64,000 nt of DNA, taken from assembly GCA_963575745.1 (NCBI GenBank), contig CAUYUJ010018571.1, positions 198,475-262,474 of the forward strand. The letters are read 5' to 3'. This DNA is from Prorocentrum cordatum (Eukaryota; Sar; Dinophyceae; Prorocentrales; Prorocentraceae). Of the stretch, positions 23,141 through 31,842 are shown one piece after another (position 1 is the first letter of the stretch; each line of letters starts with the position of its first letter). A model generated the notes under the pieces. That model saw nothing but the letters and a program-made list of their open reading frames with translations, ran no database searches and was not told the origin of the DNA. Position numbers and translations under genes: made by a program.

Positions 23141-23337
23141 TTCGAACCTGCTTCCAGGAGGCCCCCGACAGGTTCAGAGGCTCCCGAGAAGCTACGTCAA
23201 ACTCCCAGCGAGCGGCCGGACGAGGCCCCCCACAAAATCACAAGAGGGTTCCAGTATTTGTATCCTTCAGCGCTCTCTGGCCTTCTTCCCCCTGCCCCCT
23301 TCCCTGCGACTTTCGTTGACTCAAGCTCGCCTCCTAG

Positions 23338-23377
23338 CTAGAACCTAAGCGCGCGCGAAGCGCGCGCGTGGTTCTAG
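23338..23377. repeat. Strong short hairpin
   Basis: CTAGAACC (23338-23345) pairs with GGTTCTAG (23370-23377), and GCGCGCGC (23349-23356) pairs with GCGCGCGC (23360-23367) around a 3-nt loop. It lies about 200 bp after the CCCAAGA array. No T-run follows, so a terminator role is not supported. Confidence 0.8.
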
Positions 23378-23869
23378 TGGTATCTGGTCGGTTCTCGTGG
23401 TCCGGTCGTGGCCCGTGATCTGTGGGTGAGGATCGTGGCTCTGGTCCACAGTACGGTTTTCCGTCGTATAGTGTGGAACAGACAGGTTATGCAGTGTGGG
23501 CCGCACGCATGTTAGCCAGCGTCGTGCGATCGACGTAGTGCAATCTATCCTCCTGCACATCGGTTTGCAACACCCATGCGGCTGTGAATGCGATGACTAC
23601 TTGGCGCTGGCTGGCACGCCGCTGAGGCCGCGCCAGGGCGTGCACTTTCGCGCGCAGAGCAGCCAGCTAGTCTGGCGCGACCGACGCGACCGCGGTGCTG
23701 ACCGCTGGGCTTTGTCCAGCGCCTCCTCACAAGCCGCGCTGACGCGCGGGCACTTCAGTGCGAGTCGTTGGGAGAAGCAGCCGCGATGACGATTGTAGCG
23801 ATGTTGGCGACGACGGTGGCAGTGACGACGGCAAGGGCGTTGACGGCGTGTTGATCACACCGATAATGT

Positions 23870-24041
23870 CGATGATAATGATGATGATGACGATGATGGT
23901 TTCCGCGCGGTGGCGATGAAGGTTTTGGGAGGTGTTCGGCATGCGCGCACGGCCGACGTGCACGCGAGTGTCCGGCATGGTATTATTTGAGAGGGGCCGT
24001 GTGTGTATGGGGCCGTGTGTGTATATATATATATATATATA

Positions 24042-24073
<32 letters not shown>

Positions 24074-24075
24074 CA
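23870..24075. repeat. GATGAT and AT/GT microsatellites
   Basis: ATGATGATGACGATGATGG near 23878-23899, then GTGTGTGTATATAT at 24010-24040 and a longer AT run to about 24072. A CACACAC tract follows, so the AT/GT and CA/TG ends can fold back on each other. Confidence 0.85.
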
Positions 24076-24104
24076 CCAAAAAACACACACGCACGCGCGC
24101 GCGA

Positions 24105-24330
24105 AAGGCCTCGGGGCCCTGGCCCTGAATGTAAGTGAAGCAATCAGTGCCCCTCAATGTGACTGTTTTAATCCATGGCCCTCAATCGCATTGAGGGGTA
24201 CTCCTTGTTTCAATCACATTCAGGGCCCTGGGCCTAATGCGGTTAAAACAAGTACATCGAGGGGTACGGATTTTTTCAATCACATTCAAGGCCCTGGGCC
24301 ACATTTGATTGATCTTATGTATGGGGGGCA

Positions 24331-24373
<43 letters not shown>

Positions 24374-25829
24374 CGTGATCCACCGCCGCTTTACGATGGA
24401 AAATTGCCAACTTTTTCCTCCGGAACCCGGGGGTTGCCCCCCCCCGCCTCCGAAAATCCCCCCCCTGCTGGAACCCCCCCCTCCCCCCCCCCTCTCCCGG
24501 AAAACGAAACCCTCCCCCCCCCCCCCCCTCGGGGGGGGTCACTACCGAAGCCGCTCCCCGAGCCAGCAAACGACTCCCGGTCCCCACCACCGTCCGCATC
24601 ACATCCCCCACTGGTGTTCCCAGCACCACTGTCCTCACCACCGCTGTCCCCACTGGTTCCACCACCGCCCCTACTGTCCCCACCAGTGGCCCCACCACTG
24701 TCGCACTGTCCCCGCTGTCCCCAGAACTGTTCCCACCACGGTTCCACTCTCCCCACTGTCTCCACGGCCCCAACCACTGCCCGACTATCCCCACTGTCCC
24801 CACTGTCCCACTGACTCCTCCGCTGTCCCACTGAGCTGTCCCACTGTTCCCACCACTGTCCCCACTGTCCCCACCACTGTCCCCACTGTACCTCTGTCCC
24901 ATTGTCCCACCGCCGTCCTCGCCACCGCCTTCACCACTGTCCCCACCACCATTGTACCCTCCACTGTCCCACTGTTTCCACCTCATTCCCATTGTCCCCA
25001 CACCACTGTCCCCACCACCACCGTCACCACCACTGTCCACTGTCCCCCCCTGTTCCCACCATTGTCCCCACCACTGTCCCCACCACTACCGTCCCCACCA
25101 CTGTCCCACTGTCCCACTGTCCCCACCACTGTCCCGCTATCCCCTCACCACTGTCCCCACCAACACCGTCCCCACCACTGTCCGCACCCCCACTCGGTTT
25201 TCGAGGGGGGGGGGGGTTCGAACCGGTAGTGACCCCCCCGGTTTTCGAGGGGGGGGGGGGGGGGGTTCGAACCGGTAGTGACCCCCCCCCTTTTCGGAAC
25301 CGGTAGTGACCCCCCCCCGGTTTTCCCGGTAGGACCGGTAGGGTTTTTTCCCCAGCCGGTCTTCGGCCAGCAGCGGTAGAACACGCTCTTTCATTTATAT
25401 ATATATATATATATATGTTCAAGAAGTAAAAAAAAACTTCACATTGAGGGGCGCTGATTGTTTCAATCACTTTTCAGCGGCTTGGGCCGCGCGTGATTAA
25501 GAACAATCACATTGAGGGGCACTGGTTGTTTCAATCACGTTCAGGGCCATGGCCCTGAGGCCTGGGAGAGGGGGGGGGGCCAAACAAAAAAAACGGCTGA
25601 CCGCCCAACTTGACAGTTTCTGTTGGTTCTCCTATTTCTTTTGCCTTCCACCCCACCCAGAAAAAAAGGCCGCAGGGCCCGGGCCCTGGCAGTGATTGAA
25701 CTATTCCGTGCGCTTCAATGTGATTGTTTTAATATTCGGCCCTCAAACACATTGAGGGGTATTGATTGTTCTAATCAAAATTCAGGGCCCTGGGCCTAAT
25801 GTGAATAAAACGCTCACACTGAGGGGTGC
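24105..25829 (+). repeat. Segmental duplication, copy A (interrupted by an insertion)
   Basis: Aligns from end to end with copy B (25961-26593) once 24333-25425 is removed. Shared landmarks in order: GGCCCTGGCCCTGA, CAATCAGTGCCCCTCAATGT, CAATCGCA-TGAGGGGT, CAGGGCCCTGGGCC, TTGATTGAT-T-ATG, GCGCTGATTGTT, CAGCG-CTTGGGCCG-GCGTG, GGGAGAGGGGGGGGG, a block with AACYTGACAGTTT, and a second set of CAATGTGATTG/AATCACATT words. The short words occur in both orientations, so the unit itself can form hairpins. No coding content was recognised. Confidence 0.85.
24370..25389. mobile_element. Non-autonomous element with terminal inverted repeats
   Basis: 21-nt termini: 24370-24390 starts AGAGCGTG, and 25369-25389 ends CACGCTCT. 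They are reverse complements at 18 of 21 positions. Outside them lie GA- and AT-dinucleotide tracts (24331-24370; 25390-25417). Just inside are inverted G-run/GGTCACTACCG and CGGTAGTGACC blocks (24530-24552; three tandem copies at 25225-25310). The core (24590-25200) is degenerate CCCACCACTGTCC repeat with no transposase. The paralogous site at 26188-26195 lacks the whole segment, so it behaves as an insertion into an AT-containing site. Which transposase family could mobilise it is unknown. It may also carry captured microsatellite instead of being a classic MITE. Confidence 0.6.
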
Positions 25830-25960
25830 TGATTGTTTCAATCACATTCAGGGCCAGGGCCCTGGGGCTCGGGGGGGGGAGCAAACCAAAAAGAAGCAAC
25901 GCCAAACACAAACGCCAGACCACCCCGCCCGGTTTTTTTCCCCCCCTCCCCCCCACCGAA

Positions 25961-26593
25961 AAAAAGGCCTCATGGCCCTGGCCCTGATTACGATTGAAAC
26001 AATCAGTGCCCCTCAATGTGACTGTTTAAACGTATGGCCCTCAATCGCACTGAGGGGTGCTGATTGTTTCAATTATATTCAGGGCCCTGGGCCGAATGTG
26101 ATTAAAACAAGGACATTGAGGGGTACTGATTGTTTCAATCACACTCAGGGCCCTGGGCCAAATGTGATTGATTTCATGCGCGAGGGGCGATATAAAAACC
26201 ATTCACACTGGGGGGGCGCTGATTGTTGCAATCACTCTTCAGCGCCTTGGGCCGTGCGTGATTCAGAACAATCACATTGAGGTGCACTGATTGCTTCGAT
26301 CACATTCAGGGCCATGGCCGTGAGGTTTGGGAGAGGGGGGGGGACCTCCCAAGAACGACAGACCACCCAACCTGACAGTTTTATGCGTTGTTTCTCATAT
26401 TTCGGTTTGCCCCCCCCGTACAAAAAAAAAAAGCCTCAGGGCCCTGGCCCTGGATGTGATTGAAACAATCCGTGCACTTCAATGCGATTGTTCTAATATC
26501 CGGCCCTGAATCGCATTGAGGGGTATTGATTGTTTCAATCAAATTCAGGGCCCTGGGCCTAATGTGAATAAAACAATCACATTTAGGGGTGCC
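25961..26593 (+). repeat. Segmental duplication, copy B (empty site)
   Basis: The uninterrupted partner of copy A, about 130 bp downstream in the same orientation. At 26186-26196 it reads GGCGATATAAAA, where copy A reads GGCAATATA followed by the 1.09-kb insertion. This gives an internal control for the insertion boundaries. Confidence 0.85.
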
Positions 26594-26599
26594 AATGCC

Positions 26600-27690
26600 A
26601 AGCATTGCCAAGGGGCCTTGCGGGAGAGGTCTCGCAGCCTGTGTGTCGAGGCCTCGCAGCCATTGGTGGATCGCTTCGGAGTCTGCTGGGCAAGCCTGTG
26701 GGAGAACCTCGATGCATATCCTGAGCCTTTTTGGGGATGCTCCAGAGCTGGGGAATTTGCCGTCTTGGCATGGGCGATGCATTATTGCTGACAATGCTTA
26801 AAATTGATCGACATCGAGTGATCGTGCTAGGCGTGGCTTGGCATCGGTTGGTGGTGCTTGGCGTAGTTCGGTCGTGCTTAATTTGGTGGCCGTGCTTGGA
26901 GTTGTTTGGCGTCTGAGGTCGGGTGTGCATTGCTCGCCATTGTGTGGGGGGTGCTTGGCATTCCTGGGCGTTGCGTGGTCGCGCCTTGCAGTACTTGGTC
27001 GTGCCCGGCATTGAGTGGTCTCGCTTGGCACTGCTTGGTGTTGGTTGAACGTGCCTGGGGCTGCTTGGCATTGAGTGGTCGTGCGTGCCTTTGTCTGGCA
27101 CTCGTTGTCGTGCGTGGCATTGCCTGGCGATGCTTGGCATTGGTAGGCCGTCAGTGGAACTGCTTGGAATTGAATTGAGTGCCCCTGCTTGGCATTTGTC
27201 GGTCGTGCTCGACATTGGTTGGCCGTGCTCGGCATTTGGTGTTCGTGCGTTGCATTCTTGGCATTGCCTGTTCCTGCTCGGCACAGCTTGGCAATGTGTG
27301 GTCGTGCCTGGCGTTCCCTGGAATTGATTGGTCATGCTTGGTACTGCTGGGCAATGAGTGGTCGTCTTTAGCATTGCTTGGCATTGTTGGCAATGCTATG
27401 CATCGCCTGGCGTTGATTGACATTTTTACTGGTTGTGTTTGGCGATGATCGGCGTTGCTTACTTCGGCTTGGCATCGCTTGGCAATGGGCGGTCCTGCTT
27501 GGCATTGCTTGGCACTGCTTGCTCATGATTGGCGTCGGTTTGCGTGGTGCGGTCGTACTTGGCGTAGCCTGGCATTGGGTGTTCGCGCATGGCATTGCCT
27601 GGCCGTGCCTGGCATTGGCCGCTCGAGCTCGGCGCTGTTTTGCTTTGGTCGTGCTTGGCATTCGGTGCCCCACCCCCAAGGCCTCTCGGA
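26600..27690 (+). repeat. GGCATTGCTTGG / GGTCGTGCTTGG degenerate array
   Basis: About 50 or more imperfect copies of a ~20-bp word alternating GGCATTG and GGTCGTG with GCTTGGC spacers. Open frames on both strands are by-products. The reverse-complement form is at 29045-29460 and, briefly, at 27715-27780. Confidence 0.8.
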
Positions 27691-27714
27691 TAAGCCTTTT
27701 TAGGGCTTCCTGGG

Positions 27715-27870
27715 ACAAGCAATGCCAAGCAATGGTAAGCACGACCAACCAATATACAGCGATGCCAAGCACAGGCCACCAGTGGATCACCAGTTGGGTG
27801 ACTGGCCCACCAATGGAATTCCCTGGGGTGGCTGGCCCACAGACAGGAGACATTCCTTGGAGTGAATGGT
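27715..27870 (+). repeat. CCAAGCACGACC segment plus GGCCCACCA repeats, copy 1
   Basis: Short reverse-orientation part (AATGCCAAGCA, GTAAGCACGACCAACC) followed by GGCCACCAGTGGATCACCAG, TTGGGTGACTGGCCCACCA and a second GGTGGCTGGCCCAC. The same order recurs at about 29425-29500 and, with further GGCCCACCA words, at 29690-29820. Confidence 0.65.
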
Positions 27871-28144
27871 TTTACCAGCGTACCCCCCCTGGCCATAGGG
27901 GGGCGGGAGGAGTCGTACGAGCGGATGGTCCGAATTGCACAGCCCCTGGAGTGGAGGGCCCGCCAGTGGACTTTCTGCCGTGGAGAGTTCTCTGGCGTGG
28001 AGATCTCATTCGCGGCCCCCCCTTGGTGTGGCATGTCCACCAGTGTCCTCGCACAGCGCTCGGTCTCCCTCCTGCTGCGCTGCTGCGCAGGCACGGTGGC
28101 GGGGTTTGCCGCGGCAGCTTGTTGTGTATATATGTATCGGGCGA

Positions 28145-28295
28145 AGAGAACTATGCACATGCACCGATCCTGGCAAGGCCCACCCTTGACCCAGGATCGG
28201 TGCATATGCCTTCCTGGCCAAGGCAGGAGGGCGTATGCACCGATCCTGGGCTCAGGACGGGCCTGGCCAGAATCGGTGCATGTGCATAGTTCTCT
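28145..28295. repeat. Nested hairpin element (151 bp)
   Basis: Outer arms 28145-28174 and 28266-28295 are reverse complements at 29 of 30 positions (left begins AGAGAACTATGCACATGC). Inner arms 28191-28210 and 28230-28249 match at 19 of 20 (CCAGGATCGGTGCAT...). All four arms share one GCACCGATCCTGG-type word in alternating orientation. The folded molecule is one long stem, or two stems in tandem. No ORF of note. It could be a small inverted-repeat element or a hairpin RNA source; neither is shown. Confidence 0.85.
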
Positions 28296-28337
28296 TTCCT
28301 CTATATATGCATATACACATATAGACGTATACGTGTA

Positions 28338-28362
28338 GATCGGTGTGTGTGTGTGTGTGTGT
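28338..28362 (+). repeat. (GT)n microsatellite
   Basis: An uninterrupted GT run about 60 bp downstream of the nested hairpin. Confidence 0.9.
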
Positions 28363-28433
28363 GCGTTCGGCTGTCCCCTTCGCAGCACCCTGGCCTGAAC
28401 ACTGCCCGACTGCCGAGGGGGGGGCCTCCGGCC

Positions 28434-28556
28434 CCGCCCAAAAGGACCCATTGGGGCCCCGCCATTGGTTCTGCGGCGTGTCGACGGCGAGCACCGCCCA
28501 AAAGGACCCATTGGGGCCCCGCCATTGGTTCTTGCGGCGTATCGACGGCAAGCACG
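28434..28556 (+). repeat. 60-bp tandem duplication
   Basis: GCCCAAAAGGACCCATTGGG, continuing through CCCCGCCATTGGTTCT, occurs at about 28436 and 28496, followed in each case by GCGGCGT-TCGACGGC-AGCAC. The copies differ at a few sites only. Confidence 0.9.
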
Positions 28557-28595
28557 GCGAAGCAATGCTACGCATGGCCAGCCAATGCCAAGCAA

Positions 28596-28758
28596 TGGAT
28601 TGCAAAAAAAACGAAGGATTGCAAAAAAACGAAGGCTTTTTTGCAATCCTTCGGTTTTTTTTGCAGTCCTTCGTTTTTTTTGCAATCCTTCGTTTTTGCA
28701 ATCCTTCGTTTTTTTGCAATCCTTGGGTTTTTTTGCAATCCTTAGTTTTTTTGCACCG
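28596..28758. repeat. Inverted array of GGATTGCAAAAAAACGAA words
   Basis: Two left-hand copies (ATTGCAAAAAAA-CGAAGG, 28600-28640) face about six right-hand copies (CAATCCTTCGTTTTTTTTG, 28645-28755). The whole can fold into a hairpin with A/T-rich stems and alternative registers. Confidence 0.85.
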
Positions 28759-29044
28759 GCACTTGCCAGCCATTAGAAGCCACTGGCCATCAACGCTAAG
28801 CAGTGTCGGGCATGGCAGGGCAAGTTCCGGCGATGCGGAGCACGACCTTTCACCGTCAATCAACGGCAAGTCTGAAGCTTCTGTATGCAGATAATACACA
28901 CGGCCATACATGTTCGCACATACACACATACAGACTATTCTCGGAGGTCCCCATTGCAATGCCCTGAACACGACCCGAAGGCCGAAGGGAAGGTGAGGGC
29001 TCCTTCAAAGGCCCATGGGGTCGCAGTCATCAGCCCTGGGGGTG

Positions 29045-29500
29045 CTTCAGCGGCAAGCAACGCCAAACCATGTCAATCAATGCCAAACAGGACCAACCAA
29101 TGTCGATCAATGCAAGCACAACCAATCGCTGCCAATCGATACGAAACGTGAACCATCAGCACCAAACAGTGCCTTGCACGACCAGGCAATGCCAAGCGTT
29201 GCCAAGCACGGCTACTCGTCGCCAAACAATGTTATGCGCTACCAGCCAATGCCACGCAATGGAACGCATGGTCAGTCAATGCCAATCAAGACCGACCAAC
29301 GTCAACCACGACAAATGCCAAGCACGATCACCCAACGCCAAGCACGACATATCAATGCCAATTCCCGACGAGCGCGCCCGATCAATACCACGCACGGCCA
29401 AGCAATGCCAAGCACGACCAACCAATACCAAGCAATGCCAGGCACGGGCCACCAGCGGATCACTACTTGGGTGGCTGGCCCACCATTGGCATTTTCTTTT
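29045..29500 (-). repeat. Reverse-orientation CCAAGCAATGCC array
   Basis: Reverse-complement form of the 26.6-27.7 kb array (CAATGCCAAGCACGACCAA words), ending in the GGCCACCAGCGGATCACTA / GGCTGGCCCACCA block shared with 27.77 kb. Together the two arms could pair over hundreds of bases. Confidence 0.75.
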
Positions 29501-29517
29501 CTGGGGGCCTGGTCCAC

Positions 29518-29605
29518 GTACACACACACACACACTCACTCCTCCCTCACACACACGCACACACGCACACACACACACACCAACACACCACCACCACCAC
29601 CACGA
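29518..29605 (+). repeat. (AC)n and CCACCA microsatellite
   Basis: Interrupted CACACA tract running into ACCACCACCACCACGACCACC. Confidence 0.9.
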
Positions 29606-29829
29606 CCACCACCTTACACACTCCCGCGCGCACGCAAGCCCTGAGTGGAGGCTCTACAATTGGGCGTCCTTGGAGTGGACGGCAGTGGGCCAACCAGACA
29701 GTGGAGGGACCAGCAGTGGGCCACCCTTGGGGTGGACGGACACCGTCAGTGGACCACCCTTCGGTGGTTGGCTTACCAATGGAGTTCCCCTGGGGTGACT
29801 GGCCCACCAGCGGACTTCCCCCCACCCAG

Positions 29830-31230
29830 CCAACAAAACGTGCGCGGCGCTAAGGCGAGAATCAGATTTTCGAGAGAATGTGCGCGGCGCTACAGCGAGA
29901 GGCCGAAATTGGACAAATGTGGCTCCCCAGACCGCCACCCCTGAATCCCCCGCCCACCCCTCCCTGGGGGCTACCCATCGCTTGTGCGGAGAGCCTCGCG
30001 CAACAGTCGCCAGTTCCAAGCAGGCGAGGGCAGAATGAATTCCAGGCGAATGCCCCCCCTTGCCCCCTCCATGTCGGGGGCCCGAGACCCACTGGGCCAG
30101 GCTCTTGCAGAAACAAATGTGTGTTCGACCGGATGGCGGCGGGGACTAGTGTTACGAGGGTGGAACACCCGCTAGGGTGTGCCCCCCGTAGAGCTTCACT
30201 TGGTTGCGGCACCGTTTTCCTGACGGGGCCTTTGGTGGAGCAGGGCGGTCGAGGGTTTTCCTGCGCCTCTGTTGTCTTTGTCGTCCCTGGCTTCGTCGGC
30301 GTTGCCAGGGTTGCCCCGAACTTGGCTGTTTCTCCGTGGCATTATTCGTGCGCCATTCATCCGCGTGGCATTTATTTGCGTTTGTTTGCGTGGCATCAGT
30401 TGCGAGCTATTTGCATTCACGTGCGTGGCAATTGGCACTTGATTGCAGCTGGCGGCTCTCCGTGTGCCGTCGCGGCAGTGCGGCAGCGTTTGCGCAGTCT
30501 TTTCTCGCCCCCCGCGCCGTGTTCAGGGCCAGTCGGCTCTCCAGGTTGCCTTTCTCTGGGCGGGCCCTGGTGCGTGCCGTTCGTGAGCCGTCGGGCTTGA
30601 CCTGCCCTGCCTCCTGGCGGGCGGCTGGCGCGGCCCTCTCCCTGCCAGCTCCCTCTCCCCCCCAGCTTGGGAGGTGTGGAGGGCAGGCAGCGGCCACCGC
30701 CACCACCGCCCGTGCCCTTCTGCATCACTCCTGGGCGCTGAGCTCTTCTGCTTCATTTCCGGGTCGGCGCCTGCCCCGCGATCCTCGCGGTGGGGGCAGG
30801 CGGCCTCTGCTGGCGCCCGAGGGGGTCGGCGTCCCGACCCCCCCCTGCGCTGTGTTCGCCTGGCAAGGGAGACCTATGCGGCGTTCGCCAATGCAGTGCG
30901 GCATCCTCCTTCCCACCTTCCCCCCTTCAGGAATGACACACAACAGGGAGCGGGAAGAAGACGAGGAGCGGGAACAGGAGGAAGAGGAGGAACAGGAGGA
31001 AGGAAAAGGCGAGAGGAGGCGGAAGGGGACGAGGAGAAGCAGGAGGAAGAGGATCGACCAGTTTTTGGACCAGCCTTGATCACCGCCGATAGACCAACGC
31101 TCTGCGCATCTGGATAACATATTCCTCGCACGTGGTTCTTCACATGACCATATGGTTACCGATTTTCATGCATACACATATGGATACATACATGTGTTTA
31201 TATATTTACACATGCATAGGTCGATTTCAT
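29830..31230. other. No gene seen
   Basis: GC-rich DNA with a GAGGA/GGAAG tract at 30945-31055 and an AT-rich stretch at 31140-31215. A near-duplicate phrase, GAGAATGTGCGCGGCGCTA (29873-29891; related GTGCGCGGCGCTAAGGCGAG at 29839), is the only local repeat noted. Confidence 0.45.
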
Positions 31231-31626
31231 TCAGAGTTAATGGTGGCCCCCGCCGGATGAAACAGGCATCCCACTAGCTTGACAACCTGGCTCAGGGTAT
31301 GACACCATTGAGTTGGCTGATTGGAGCGAGTTCGCCATGGGTTGGCCGATGGCCGCGGCAGGGCAAAGTGCGTTAGGCAGTTTAGACAACCTGGAAGGGC
31401 GCTGGGTTTGAAACTAGCTCGCCCAGATTTGATATTTGAGGAGGTCGCATCGATACAGTGGGCCAGAGCAAAACACCCTTTGACCCGCAGGGGACCGTCA
31501 TTGTAATCACAGGGCGCGCTTCCGCCAAGTGGCAACGTAGGGTGGCGCGCCTCCAAGGCGATGACCATGACGATGACGATGGCGATGACGATGCATGTTG
31601 AATGCTGAACGCCGCCAACCCAGCGG

Positions 31627-31697
31627 CAGGCGCAGGCGCAGGCGCAGGCGCAGGCGCAGGCGCAGGCGCAGGCGCAGGCGCAGGCGCAGGCGCAGGC
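31627..31697 (+). repeat. (CAGGCG)n hexanucleotide repeat
   Basis: About 11.5 uninterrupted copies. A shorter tract of the same hexamer lies at 61131-61170, and both are followed by a CCGCCAGCG-type sequence. Confidence 0.95.
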
Positions 31698-31842
31698 CGC
31701 CGCCAGCGCGTCGCGGCAGGCTCGCTGAGCGCCAGGGGAAGGGAGGAGAAGTGGGGAGTTTCCTGACGCGCGTCGGCGTCCTTGTGCAATTCCTGCCGAC
31801 GTAGTGTCTGTCCGTGTCCTTCCGGATGTTGGCTGTTGTTCC

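Noticed and set aside
22052-23341. Two overlapping plus-strand ORFs of 429 and 406 codons
   Set aside because: Both lie in a 9-12-bp repeat array lacking stop words. Two frames being open together, with Lys/Arg/Pro/Gln periodic translation, is an artefact.
23366-23400. A-box-like TAGTGGTATCTGG near the hairpin
   Set aside because: No matching B box or cloverleaf downstream.
24391-25229. Thr/Val/Pro repeat ORFs in the CCCACCACTGTCC core
   Set aside because: Open in several frames on both strands; low-complexity core of the insertion.
25216-25310. tRNA B-box-like GGTTCGAACC words
   Set aside because: They are part of three tandem G-run repeats, with no A box, acceptor stem or anticodon arm.
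27459-28685. 408-codon minus-strand ORF
   Set aside because: It runs through low-complexity arms, the nested hairpin and the A/T inverted array. No domain; composition changes with each repeat type.
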